A DNA stretch of 64,000 nt from Sclerurus mexicanus. Taxonomy: Eukaryota; Chordata; Aves; Passeriformes; Furnariidae. The stretch covers positions 309,388 through 373,387 of the forward strand of contig VWZF01004010.1 in assembly GCA_013396755.1 (NCBI GenBank), given 5' to 3'. Of the stretch, positions 34,336 through 44,540 are shown one piece after another (position 1 is the stretch's first letter; every line of letters starts with the position of its first letter). The notes under the pieces were generated by a model. It saw nothing but the letters and a program-made list of their open reading frames with translations, was not told where the DNA came from and made no database searches. The translations under genes and the position numbers were made by a program.

Positions 34336-35059
34336 TACCATATTCAGGTCTGGTTTGTTTATTCAGAAATAGAGAAAATTAAAACATAAGTACAAGGACA
34401 AAATATGCCAGCTCTAAATTCTGCCTGAGATGATGATTTTATTAGCAAAGAATCTGGATCTCAAGTTATGTCTCAAAACAACACAAAACCAGATGCAGAG
34501 GTCAGTACTCTCCTGCCTAATAACAAAGCTTTCAGTGACATCCTTAAGGAAGGGATGGACTCATAGGCATTGCAAGAGACTTTTGAAACAAAGTTGGACA
34601 GCAAATACAGCAGGATTTCACTATTAGAATCTGCAATTCAAGTTGAGACAGAGCATAATGAAAGCTCTGTTCCAAATGCAATCCCATGACATCACCAAGA
34701 CTCAACAATTAACATCAGCTGCTTCCCAAGTAGTTGGACAAATGGAGATGAAGTCATAACTCATCAACCAAAGCCATGCCATGAGAAAAATCGGTGGCAT
34801 CCTGAATAAAAAGGGGGCTTGAAGTCCCAACTTAAAGGCATTTCCAAGGGGGATAACAGCAAAACTACTAGGCAATAAAGTAGGTCAAGCTAAGACAAAT
34901 GTCAAAAAAATCAAAACTCTTGCAGCAGAATCAAGTCCTGTGACCCAAACACCCTCAGTACCAACCACAGAAGAGATATCTTGAAAGGTATCTTAGCAGA
35001 GATTAACTCTTCAGGTTTGGAAGGTCCAAAGAACAATGTGGGCATGACAACGGTGTCGT
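34336..35059 (+). pseudogene. Disrupted relic of an unidentified protein-coding sequence
   Basis: An AT-rich block of about 720 bases. Two plus-strand frames give protein-like segments with balanced, hydrophilic composition, interrupted by stops. Frame 1 is open at 34390-34425, 34429-34563 (motif SDILKEGMDS) and 34567-34686 (motif LLESAIQVETE). About two bases of shift near 34670 move the signal to frame 2, open at 34670-34756, 34760-34819 (motif MRKIGGILNKKG) and 34823-34981 (Lys-rich, then VPTTEEIS). The signal returns to frame 1 from 34975 (DILKGILAEINSSG). At least three nonsense codons and two frameshifts show it is dead. It ends where a CR1 begins. The family is not recognised. A host-gene retrocopy, a retroelement gag-like relic or an endogenous RNA-virus relic are all possible. 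A middle segment looks helix-prone, with a basic region after it. Confidence 0.42.
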
Positions 35060-35230
35060 CAGAACAGGCTGCCCAGGGCAGCTGTGGAGTCGCCTTCCTT
35101 GGAAACACTCAAAAAAACACGTGGATGTGGACTTGGGGACACGGCTCAGTGGCAGCCTTGGCCCTGCTGGTTTAATGGTTGGACTCGATCACCTCAGAGA
35201 GCTTTTCAATCCTAATGATTTCGTGAATTT
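35060..35230 (+). mobile_element. CR1 LINE fragment abutting the relic
   Basis: Plus-strand CR1 3' end. The order is 'cagaacaggctgcccagggcagctgtggagtcgcc', 'tggatgtggacttggggacacgg', 'aatggttggactcgatcacc', 'agagagcttttcaatcctaatgatttcgtgaat'. Similarity begins exactly where the AT-rich protein relic stops, so the CR1 5' truncation point lies at the relic's edge or inside it. Confidence 0.9.
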
Positions 35231-36167
35231 TAAAAGAAGAGACTCAAAACACCAAGCCTGAAGTCACAGAAGGCATTAAGAGATCCTGCAACAACAAACA
35301 AGCGCTGGGGGCACTGGGAGCAGAAGGCATCAGTTGTTTGTGTTTAGATCTTTCCTCAGTTGCTTGTGTGCAAACCCCAAATGTTTTGCACTTCATTGCA
35401 AAACTTTCCAGGCGGCCCCATAAGGGGGGGCAGGGAAGTGGCACGGGGGAGGTGAGAGCTCACCATGAGGAGCGAAGGCTCGGGCAGGGCTGTGTCTGGG
35501 GACGGAGGTGTCTTCCAAGGGTTTGAAAAGTTGGGATGGATCGGATGGGAGCTGTGACCACTTTGGCAGCTCCAGGTGTCTCCCACGGGAACACAAAGGG
35601 GCACAGATGAATGAGACACTCTGTCCATCGCGTGCAATGGCTCTGCATGGATGTGACATTGATGTGACACGGATGTGACACGGATATCTCCACCATCTCC
35701 ATTCCCATGGATGCGAGAGGCCCTGTGAGCACTGTCAGTGCTGTTGTATCCACAAAGCCAGATCTCTAACCCAAAATTGCAATCAAGACCTGGCTCATGT
35801 CTGGCAGAACATCTCCCAGGAGGCCTCCTTGGCTTTGCTTGCTGCCATCTGTCCTGGAGGAAAAGTTGATGAGGTTCCACCACGAAAAAATGCCACTATC
35901 AGTCCCTGCTCGTTCCTGGCATTTTAGATCCCTTAGTAACATGCCAGCTACTAAGAGATTAAGACATTTGGCAGTTTGGAATAGACAAATACGGCACTGC
36001 AACCATGATAAAGGCACCCAGGGGGAGTGGGAACAGTCTCCAATACCCTGGGAAACCCTGTCTTATCTTTGAAGAAAGCTACAAATGCATGGCATTTGGC
36101 ATTTTAGAGAGTGCTTATCAACAACACTGATGGCAAATAGAAGCTTCTTTAACTCTTGAGAGCCAAA
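35231..36167. other. Unique sequence, possible second relic
   Basis: The first 160 bases and the part from about 35750 to 36180 are AT-richer than the middle. The plus strand at about 35757-35924 is open for over 50 codons without an ATG, but the opposite strand is equally open (35766-36017), so coding origin is doubtful. An 11-bp tandem (GATGTGACACG, about 3.5 copies) lies at 35648-35690. Confidence 0.35.
35648..35690 (+). repeat. 11-12-bp tandem GATGTGACAC
   Basis: Three to four head-to-tail units, the first with variant TT in place of CG. Short local duplication. Confidence 0.85.
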
Positions 36168-36184
36168 AGTTAAAAAAAAAAACC
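36168..36184 (+). repeat. A11 homopolymer
   Basis: Run of eleven A after AGTT. It could be the poly(A) tail of a plus-strand retroposed transcript ending here, but no flanking target-site duplication was found by eye. Confidence 0.6.
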
Positions 36185-37599
36185 CTGGTTTTGGACATTG
36201 TGTACTTTCAGTCATGTCTTACATTCTCAGTGTTGGGAAGATGACTCAGATGGTTGGATGGTTGACCAAGAAATAAAACCTCGTGACCTGAGGGCAGGTG
36301 CTTGCAGGACTTTTTCTCCAAAGTGGGGGTAAAGCACAGAAAAGCTCTGAATGTGTCATGTTAGAGAACCTCAGAGAAGGCACAAGGCTGATCTCAGAGG
36401 GGCTGGTCGCAGAAAAAAGAGGAAACCAAAGACTGTCCTCCATCTGCCCTCCCTCCATTCCCAGGAGCAGAGAGCCCTGCATGGGCCCTCTGTGGGTTGT
36501 TGGGGATGCTGCTTGAGCCCCTGACCCCCAAAAACTGCTGCTCCAGCAGCTCGTGCTCCCCTGGCTCCTGCCCACCCTCATTCCAGGAGGCCAGAGGAAA
36601 GCAGGGGTGGTGCAGCCCTGGGTCTGGCTCCCGTCCCTCCTGAGTCAGGGCTTGGTGTGTGGATTTGGGTTCCTCTCTGGGCTTCCAGCAGCTCTGCACA
36701 GTGAGGTGGGTGAGCCCTGTGAGACCCTCACCCAGCTCTTGCTGGATCCTCAAAGGAGCGACCACAGATCTCTAGAGAAACCAAATCACTGCCAAGGTCT
36801 GCTCCCTGTCTGCTGGTCTGCCCCGAGTGACTCAAACACAGAGGTGAAGGCTGTGGTTAGGAAATATTGTGACCTTTCCTGCTTTTCCTGCAGCTTGGGA
36901 ATAAGGGCAGAGCTCATCCGGGTGAGGACAGTCTCTCAGCACCAGGTCCAGGTCTGCAGCCTCACTGCTCTCCCACTGCCAGCCTGTGTCCCAGGGGCCT
37001 GGCTCTGGCAGCGTCCTCCCTGAAAGGAATAAAAAGCCCTTATCCCACTTTAAAAACACAAACATTTTGCCTGAGGAGGGAAAGCGAGCAGAGCAGACGG
37101 GAGATGCCCCCCAGTCTAGAGGCACCCAGGCAGCTGCTGGGCATCACCGAGCCCAGCCCAGCAGCAGGGCACTCATCCTGTGCCTGCCATCTTTCAGATG
37201 CACCAAATTCAAAGCCATGAGGCCACAGACACGACTTGAGCAGAGTTGTCCTGTGGCCATCGAGACCAGGAACAGTCTTTTGGCTGAAACTCCTCTGCTG
37301 GAAAGGCAGCCAGGCTGCGTGTGAGGAGAACTCAACCCCTGCCCTCTGCAATTAGTTCCAGTCGTGGTCAGTGTTGAAATATGTGCTAATCCACACTTGA
37401 GCAGGTCTAGCTTTAACTCCCAGCCTCTGGGTCTTGTTATATTAATTTCTCTGAGAAAAAAAAAAGAGCTCCCAAGTATTTAGTTGGTGTTTTGATTTTG
37501 CAAGGCAGCAAGCCTGATGTGATCGTGTGCCTGTTCCTCATCCCTTCCTGATGGATTTAGGCAATTCTGACAGACTGCTTAGGAGGCAGTTCTAAGGAT
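36185..37599. other. Unique sequence, no gene recognised
   Basis: Frames up to 156 codons (36553-37023 plus) without domains. An interrupted A run occurs at about 37456-37466. No transposable element recognised. Confidence 0.4.
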
Positions 37600-37740
37600 T
37601 TAGGGCAGGCTGGATGGGGCATTGAGCAAACTGGGCTAGTGGAAGGTGTCCCTGCCCATGGCGGGGCTTTGCAATGAGATGATCTTTAAGGTCCCTCCCT
37701 ACCCAAACCATTCTGCAATTCTATGATTCCATGATTTTAT
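37600..37740 (+). mobile_element. CR1 LINE fragment
   Basis: Plus-strand 3' end: 'gggcaggctggatggggcattgagcaa', 'ctagtggaaggtgtccctgcccatggcgggg', 'gatgatctttaaggtccc', 'acccaaaccattctgcaattctatgattccatg'. It is followed by a T-rich run. The intact octamer tail and low divergence suggest a relatively young copy. Confidence 0.95.
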
Positions 37741-40306
37741 TTTTTTTTAATTGGACAAATGTATGGGAGGACAGAAGCTCTGCCGGTTTCTCCCCCTCCC
37801 CATAAAATTCCTGCAGTGAAGAAAGTGGAAAAACCTTTTGTGAGTATCCACATCTTTATGGAATAGATGATCCGGGAGTTACTCAGACCTCCATTATCCC
37901 AGTTAAAATACTGACCCATGAGACCACATCCCCTTGGAAACATCCACTCCACAAGCTCCTTATCACCACCCTGCTTCTCCAGTCCAGCCCAGCCACCCAA
38001 ACTCCAGCTGCTGGATCCTGCTCCTCCGGGAGTGCTCCCTCAGGCTTTGCCGTCATGGGAAGCATTTACACCCCAGGAGCGAGCAGAGACCTCGGGGCCA
38101 GGCTCTTCCTTCCCAGTCCCCACTCCAGATCCGTGCATGCTCCACTGCCTTTGCAGAGGGGATTTTCCAGGATAAACAGCCGAGATGAACTCATGGAAAG
38201 CTGTGCCTTGTTAACCCTGGTTAACAACCCCTGGCAAGAGCCCGGGCACCGGGAGCCCCCTCGGGGGCATCCTGGGTCAGGGTTTTAGGGAATTCTGCTG
38301 GGCACCAGGGGCTGTGCAGGTGACAGGGCAGCGGGGCTGGCAGGGCTGCACGTCCTGTTCTCCAGTCTCGCAGCCCAATTAACAGCACCTCGGAGAATGA
38401 GGTCATCGTAGCGGCCAGACAGTCTGGGAAAACACTTTCTCAGCTCCAGGAGGATTTCCTTTTTCCTCTTTTCAATTGTTCCTCTGTGCTGCCTCCCTCT
38501 GCTCCCCCCTCCCCATCCATGTCCTCAGGCCTCCTTTGCACTTGGGCAGAGGCAGCTCTGGGATGCTGCGCTCGCGTTATTGCTCCAGGGAGGCAGGAGA
38601 GGCAGCCCCAGCCTGCAGAAAGGCCACGGGAGTGCAGTGGATTCTGCTCTCCCTGTGATCTCACACGGCCGTGGGAAGGAGGTGGCCACAGGGCCGCTCC
38701 TGGAAGCCCCAGCAAGTTTGTCCCGTCCCTAGGACTGATGGGGAGGGGGCAGGGACAGTGTCTCTGTCCTCACCCTCCTCTTGGTCACCTGTTTGGGACA
38801 GTGATGTCTGCTCAGCGTGGCAGGCAGGAGAACCTCTGTATTCTGCCACCAAAACTATGGAAGCCCTCGAAAATGGAAGTCTTCAGAGTAAATATATCCA
38901 AAACCTTCTCTTGCACCATCATTTGCCAGGATTGCAATGAGCTTCCCTTTGCTTGCCCACTGTAGCTCTCAGATCTAGCATTGCAGAAGTCTGGACTTGT
39001 CTTTCAAGGCCCATCCATGGGTCCTCCTGAAGTTACTTCAGGAATCCAGTGACCACAGCTGCTGTTGTCCTCTAGGACCACGCTCAGCCTCCCATCTCTT
39101 CGCACACAGTGATGCTGCTCCTCCTCTGACATCCCCCCCAGCCCCAGCACAGCCTCGAGCCCTCCCTGGTTCACCAGAGACTCCTTGGCAGGACCCAAGA
39201 GTTACTCTAATAGGGACCACCACGTCCTCCATCCACAGCGGTGGATGTGCAGGATGGGTCCCAGGAGATGGGCAATGCAGGACCAACCTGGAATGGGAGT
39301 TCCTTGTGGGCTGGGATCTAAACTGGATGGTGGGAAGGAGGGATGGAGGGAGGAACTGGGTGTGAGAGAAGGGCTGAGCTGCAGTGGCCAAGCCCTTGTG
39401 CGATACAATGAGGCTGCCCTGGGTCCCAAGGAAAACTCCCTCTGCCCCAGCAGACCAGGATTGGGCACTTGGAAAGGATCTGCCCGATCCCTGCCCTTCT
39501 GCAATGCCATCTCCATAAAGAATCAGGGATCTGCTCTGGCTGTCCATGTGCCAGGTCCCATCTGGGAAACACTCAAGGCTCCAAGGGAGGGAAACTCATC
39601 CCTGGAGGATCCCATGAGGCAGGTCCCAGACAGGCAGGGTTGGCAGCACCTGCACGGGGGTCCCTGACAGTGCTGGGACCCACTTTGACCCCCTCCCCAA
39701 AGTCCCCTGCTGAGCCCGGGCAGCGCCTGCAGGATTCCCATGGCCTCGGGGTGCCGAGCTCAGGGCCTGCCCTGGGTGCCAGGCTCGGCTGTGTCACCCA
39801 CAGCTTTTGGGCACATTGCTGTCTTGCCCCTTTTATCACAACCCAGCAGGACCCGAGGATTTGGCAGCTGTCTCCACATCAGTGTTCTCCCAGTCCCCTT
39901 GCCTTCCAACTCATCCAACGTGCATGGCCATAAGCTTTCCTGGGAAGCAGACAGCAGCTTGGCAAGGGACTGGCTCAGACACAGCAAGCTTTAGCCATGC
40001 CAAAGCAGGGATCACTGGGTCACTGGCCACAGAAACATCACCAAAATGGTTCCCGGTGTCCCCATCAGCCCTGCCAGCTGCCCAGCTCATCGTGCTGGTG
40101 TCCCACATCCCCTCCACTGCTGATGTCCATCCTTGGAGCTCTGAAGGGCAGCAGCTCTCGCTGGATCCCGTGGCATCACTCTCCCAACTGCCGATGGTTT
40201 GCCTTGTGCATCTTGTTCCAAACCCCTCAACTTTGCATCCCCAGGACCCTGTCCCTGAGCTATTCAAGTGCTGCCTGGTCACTGCAGTACTGGAGGACCC
40301 AAGCAA
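37741..40306. other. Unique sequence, no gene recognised
   Basis: About 2.6 kb of GC-rich DNA. The overlapping frames near 39038-39667 on both strands (up to 169 codons) and 39807-40502 (231 codons, running into a CR1) have no domain. Confidence 0.4.
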
Positions 40307-40415
40307 ATCCCAGAATCCCAGAATGGGGCAGGTTGGAAGAAGGGACCACAGTGGGGCATCTGGTCCAACCTCCCTGCTCAGGCAGGGTCATCCCATGGCA
40401 CAAGTCTGGGACATG
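40307..40415 (-). mobile_element. CR1 LINE fragment (group with GGTCATCTGGTCCAACC)
   Basis: Minus-strand 3' end: doubled TCCCAGAATCCCAGAATGG tail, 'caggttggaagaagggacc', 'ggggcatctggtccaacctccctgctcaggcagggtca'. This variant of the 3' UTR differs from the AACCCAAACC group and is shared with the copy at 52.96 kb. Confidence 0.88.
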
Positions 40416-41333
40416 ACACAGACCCTACATGGTATGGAGTGGCTGGTTTGGGACATTGGAAGGGACTGTGTTTGGAGAGCTCATGTGCCCATGGCCTTCT
40501 GAGGGATCAGACTGGCTTTGGAGCACCTCTTCGTTCAGGCATTTAAGGGGAACATCCAATGAGCAAGACACCAAATAAGAAGAACCCTCAGGACTTGGTG
40601 GTGTCCTGAACTCACCCATGGGCAGAGAAGGCTCTGGCACTCCTGGGCCAGTCTGGCTTGGAGCAGAGATAAACCTGCAAGAAAAACCACATCCCACAGC
40701 CACCATCTGATCCTCCCTGAGGCATCCAGGGAAGGAAGATCTACAAATACACTTTTCCAAAGGAGCTGCCAGGCTTGTCCACGGCTCCACCACAGCCCCA
40801 GGCTTTTGCACTCCCCAGCCACTGCTGCCTTACCCTTTCAATGTTTATTCCCACCAGTGCCCACCATCTCTCCTCACTCTGGAAACTGCTCCCATGTGCA
40901 GCATCACCCTCCCCCGGAGCTCCCTGCCTGCCCTCTGCTCAGGGCAAGCATTCCAGTGGGACTTTGCCAGGCTGCCTGAGACATGACCTCAGGCCAGTGT
41001 GCAACTTGCTCCAGAGGTGCCTGTTTTCCTCTGGGGGGAATGCACAGAACAGGGATACACAAACCCGCCTGATATGTTCAAAGAATTACTGAGCATCTGC
41101 AAGGAGAGGGAAAGATAAACAAACACACGGATGAAAGGATTCCTAGAACATGACAAAGAGGGAAGAAAAGGAGACAGGGATGAATAAGGCCACCCAGACA
41201 GGTCCCAAACTTTTCCGGGAGCCCACCATTCCCTTGAGGAGAGGGACCTCAGCTCTTTGGTCAGACTGCCAGTGCCCATCCCTCCTGTTCCTCCTCTCTG
41301 GAACATGCACTCAGACAGGCCACATGGTGCAAC
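40416..41333. other. Unique sequence, no gene recognised
   Basis: Domain-free frames on the minus strand (40425-40811). No repeat recognised beyond a weak echo of the CR1 start ('gtttgggacattggaagggac') at 40446. Confidence 0.4.
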
Positions 41334-41500
41334 TTCACAGAATCTTGGAATGTTTTTGGTTGGAAGGGACTGCAAAGACCATCCTGTTCCACCCCCTGCC
41401 ATGGGCAAGAACACCTTGCACTAGCCCAGGCTGCTCCAAGCCCCATCCAGCCTGTCCTTGGACACTTCCAGAGATGGGGCACCACCAGAGCTGCTTTCTG
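41334..41500 (-). mobile_element. CR1 LINE fragment
   Basis: Minus-strand 3' end: 'ttcacagaatcttggaatg', 'ttggttggaagggactgcaaagaccatcctgttcc', 'ccctgccatgggcaagaacacc', 'agcctgtccttggacacttccagagatggggc'. 5'-truncated. Confidence 0.93.
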
Positions 41501-42660
41501 CAAAGCATGGACATTGCTCCTTAACTTCCCAACCTCTGCCCTGACCACTTGCAGCAGGTAATGGTTCTGCAGTTATTAAATGTGCCTCTGGTCCCTCTTG
41601 CATCCTCCCTAAGGAATTCTCTGTTTTCTTTGCATGAAACACAGAGCCAGGGCAGACTTTCCTTCCTGTCCTGGGCACCAGTCACATCAGGCACATCCAC
41701 CCACTTTCCAGTCTTCCAGGGCTCACTCCACTCGTATTCAGAAGTCCCCCAGATCGTGTTCCACAGCTTCTTTTCCCTGCCTCAATATCAAGCACATGGT
41801 TTCATCCATCCAAAAAACAGAATCTTCCAGAATAAGCAGAAAGCTGCAGCTCTCGCTCTACCCGAGAAGCCCAATGGATGAGGATGCTGAGACCAATCCA
41901 GATCCCTCAGAAGATGTTCAGAACTGGTCTTCAAATGCCACACTGTTGTGCTGAGCGCCCAGGGAAGGTCGACACTGAGTTCCTGTGCTGTGGAAACCCC
42001 CGTGTTCCCCATGTCCCCAGGAAGAAGCAGGAATAGCGCCGAAGATCTCCAGGAAAGTCATCCTTGGCAGCCTGAAGTCCTGCTCGCCCTGGTGGACCTT
42101 CCACTGCAGCTCTGCCTCTCCACAAACTCTCCTGAGGCAGGGATGGGTCTACTGGTGTCACCTACTCCCAGGTGTCCTTATCCCTGGGGAAAAGTCACTG
42201 CACTGCTCTGAAGCTCAGAGCTGTTCACTGCTGTGAGGATCAGGCCCACAGGGAGGGATGCCTGGCTCACAAGAAAGAGGGATGAGGGAGGATGATCCAC
42301 TTGGTCCCCAGGTGCAGGATTGAACCAGCAGGAAGCTGCTTGTTCGCAAGACTGGTTTTCACCCTGTGTGTGATCACACAAGGAAGAGCAGGTGGGATGG
42401 ATGAGAAGCTGCAGGAAAACAGAACTCTCCAGGCGAGGGAGGGAGACAGACCCTTCTGGTGGCTTCAGCTTTTGGGCAGACAAATCCCAATGGGCCTGAG
42501 AACTGTCAGTTTGGGATCAGAGATCTCATGACTGACTGGATCACAGGACCAGCACAGTGGGGGGAAAAAACCAGGAGTGGGGGACCAGCACTAGAAGCTC
42601 TGGAGCATGTGATGAGCTCAGAGGCACATGGGCTTCTCTCCTCTGCCCTATGTGCTACCA
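41501..42660. other. Unique sequence, no gene recognised
   Basis: Moderate composition. Frames of about 110 codons (41549-41881 plus) lack domains. No repeat recognised. Confidence 0.4.
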
Positions 42661-43133
42661 CAAGTCCATGCCTAGATCCATGCCCAGTTCCCTATGCCTA
42701 GGTCCATGCCCATGCCCATGCCCAGCTCCCTGCCTAGGTCCAGGTCCATGCCCAGTTTCAGGTCCATGCACAGGTTCAGGGTCCATGCCCATGCCCGTTT
42801 CTCCATGTCCAAGTCCATGTCCAGGTGCAGGTCCATGCCCAGCTCCCTGCCTAGGTCCAGGTCCATGCCCAGTTTCAGGTCCATGCACAGGTTCAGGGTC
42901 CATGCCCATGCCCGTTTCTCCATGTCCAAGTCCATGTCCAGGTGCAGGTCCATGCCCAGCTCCCTGCCTAGGTCCAGGTCCATGCCTGGGTTCAGGTCCA
43001 TGCACAGGTTCAGAGTCCATGCCCATGCCCGTTTCTCCATGTCCAAGTCCATGTCCAGGTGCAGGTCCATGCCCAGCTCCCTGCCTAGGTCCAGGTCCAT
43101 GCCCAGGTCCAGGTCCATGCCCAGGTCCAGCTA
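42661..43133 (+). repeat. 117-bp higher-order minisatellite
   Basis: Units beginning CCCAGCTCCCTGCC start at 42721, 42838, 42955 and 43072, giving an exact 117-bp period. There are three full units, a partial fourth, and a degenerate lead-in from 42661. Each unit is built from 6- and 12-mers of the TCCATG / AGGTCCATGCCC type. Because 117 is divisible by three, frames on both strands stay open through the array and give 39-residue repeats (Pro/Cys/Gly-rich on plus, Met/Asp/Leu-rich on minus). These frames are repeat artefacts, not proteins. Neighbouring units differ by only a few bases, which implies recent homogenisation. Confidence 0.96.
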
Positions 43134-44300
43134 TTGCTCAGTGTATGGCTGGAGAGCAGGTGCCACTCAGAAGGGGTCCCAGAGTCCTCAAAGTCTGACT
43201 AACACAGAAAAGGAGGAGGATCCTGGTGAAGAACCTGTCCCCACCATGTCTTGCCCAGGTGCCCTCTCTCCAGGGACCTGTCAGGTATTCATGCCCTTAT
43301 CTGCTGCCCACAGAGCCCATCCCCTGCCCCTCATCCTTCTCCCACCGTGTCCATCTGATGCTGGATCACGGCTCCAGCAGTGAGCTGGTCCCAGGGGATG
43401 CTGTGTGGCTGCAAAGCTGTTTCACTGGGTGTTATTTGACCTCTTGAAGGTGAGACCACCCAGTGTCCTCCCCTGGGAGGGATGGGATGGGGAGGAATCT
43501 TGCCTTGATGGGGGCACCACGGCAATACGAGGCAGTGCCAGCACAGGGCACCCTGCACACCCCAGCACCGGAGGGAGCAGGACAGGGATCGGAGCTCCAG
43601 GGCTCTTTCTGGGCTCCACAAACATTCCTGCTCCAGGTCCCAGGCTGAGCTCTCGAGTCAGCGAGCGCCAGGACCATTAATAGTGCAGTGACAGTGTTTA
43701 AATTGGAGCTGCCACCACGGCAGACACAATAACTCCCCGTGCCCAAGGAGCTGATTAGCAATGGCCCTGTGCTGCATTTTCCATCACCCTCTGCGCAGCA
43801 AGTGAGGAATTTGGCTGGGGGGCAAAGGGTGAAAAGTGGAACTCTGGGGTTATGGTCCACCCTGCTACCACCAGGTCCTTCCCTGTAGCGGTGCCCTGTA
43901 CCCTCTCCCTCGTGTCTGGCTGCTGGAGACCCTTCTGCAGAGCTTCAGGGCTGCCTTGCGACTTATTGTCGAGTGTTTACTGTCATTGCCGGGGAGACAT
44001 TAGTTCAGATTATGTCAAAACAAAGTTATTCCAAGCCCAATCCTAGAGAAAAATATTATTGTAAGCACTGATTGGCGAGGGGTGGTGTGTCCACCGCCAG
44101 CAGTCCCAAAGCCCAGGGGGTGGGGGGAGATAGGATCTTTGTTTTCAAGCCAGGCTCCCAGCCAAGAGCAGCCAAAGCCGAGGTAGAAGAGAGATTTTGT
44201 GAGGCAGCCAGGAATTCAGGTCAAAGCTTCATTTTCTCCAGAAAAAAAAGTCCTTTCAACTGTAAAGAGAAAGTCCTGTTCCAGCCCCAGCCTTGGCTAG
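43134..44300. other. Unique sequence, no gene recognised
   Basis: The frame 42694-43383 enters from the minisatellite and is not a gene. A mildly AT-rich patch at 43960-44070 (GTCGAGTGTTTACTGTCATT, AAATATTATTGTAAGC) could be a small conserved element. A run of G triplets at 44115-44135 could form a quadruplex. Confidence 0.4.
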
Positions 44301-44540
44301 AGAGCCTATGTGCCATATTGTCCAGGAATTGAATGTAAGGAATCCAGATATGCCATGTTATCCAAGAATCACATGTAGGAAATCCAGGAGTGACTTGTTA
44401 TCTAGGAATCACATGCTGGGAAGCCAGACACAGCCTGTTAGACAGAGATTGTATGCAAGGAATCCAGATGTGGTACATCAGTGGGGGCTGGACGCAAGGG
44501 ATCCAGATGTGCTGCGTTACCCTGGAGCTGCAGGGAGGGA
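44301..44540 (+). repeat. Degenerate 40-bp tandem repeat
   Basis: About six units of 39-40 bases. Unit starts fall at 44341, 44381, 44421, 44461 and 44501, after a partial first unit. The shared core is AATCCAGATGTG...TGTTA..CAGGAATCACATG.AAGG. Units differ at many positions, so this is an old array without recent homogenisation, unlike the 117-bp array 1.2 kb to the left. Confidence 0.88.

Noticed and set aside
42557..43383. Repetitive 'protein' frames with 39-residue periods
   Set aside because: The 117-bp satellite unit is a multiple of three, so frames on both strands remain open by arithmetic.
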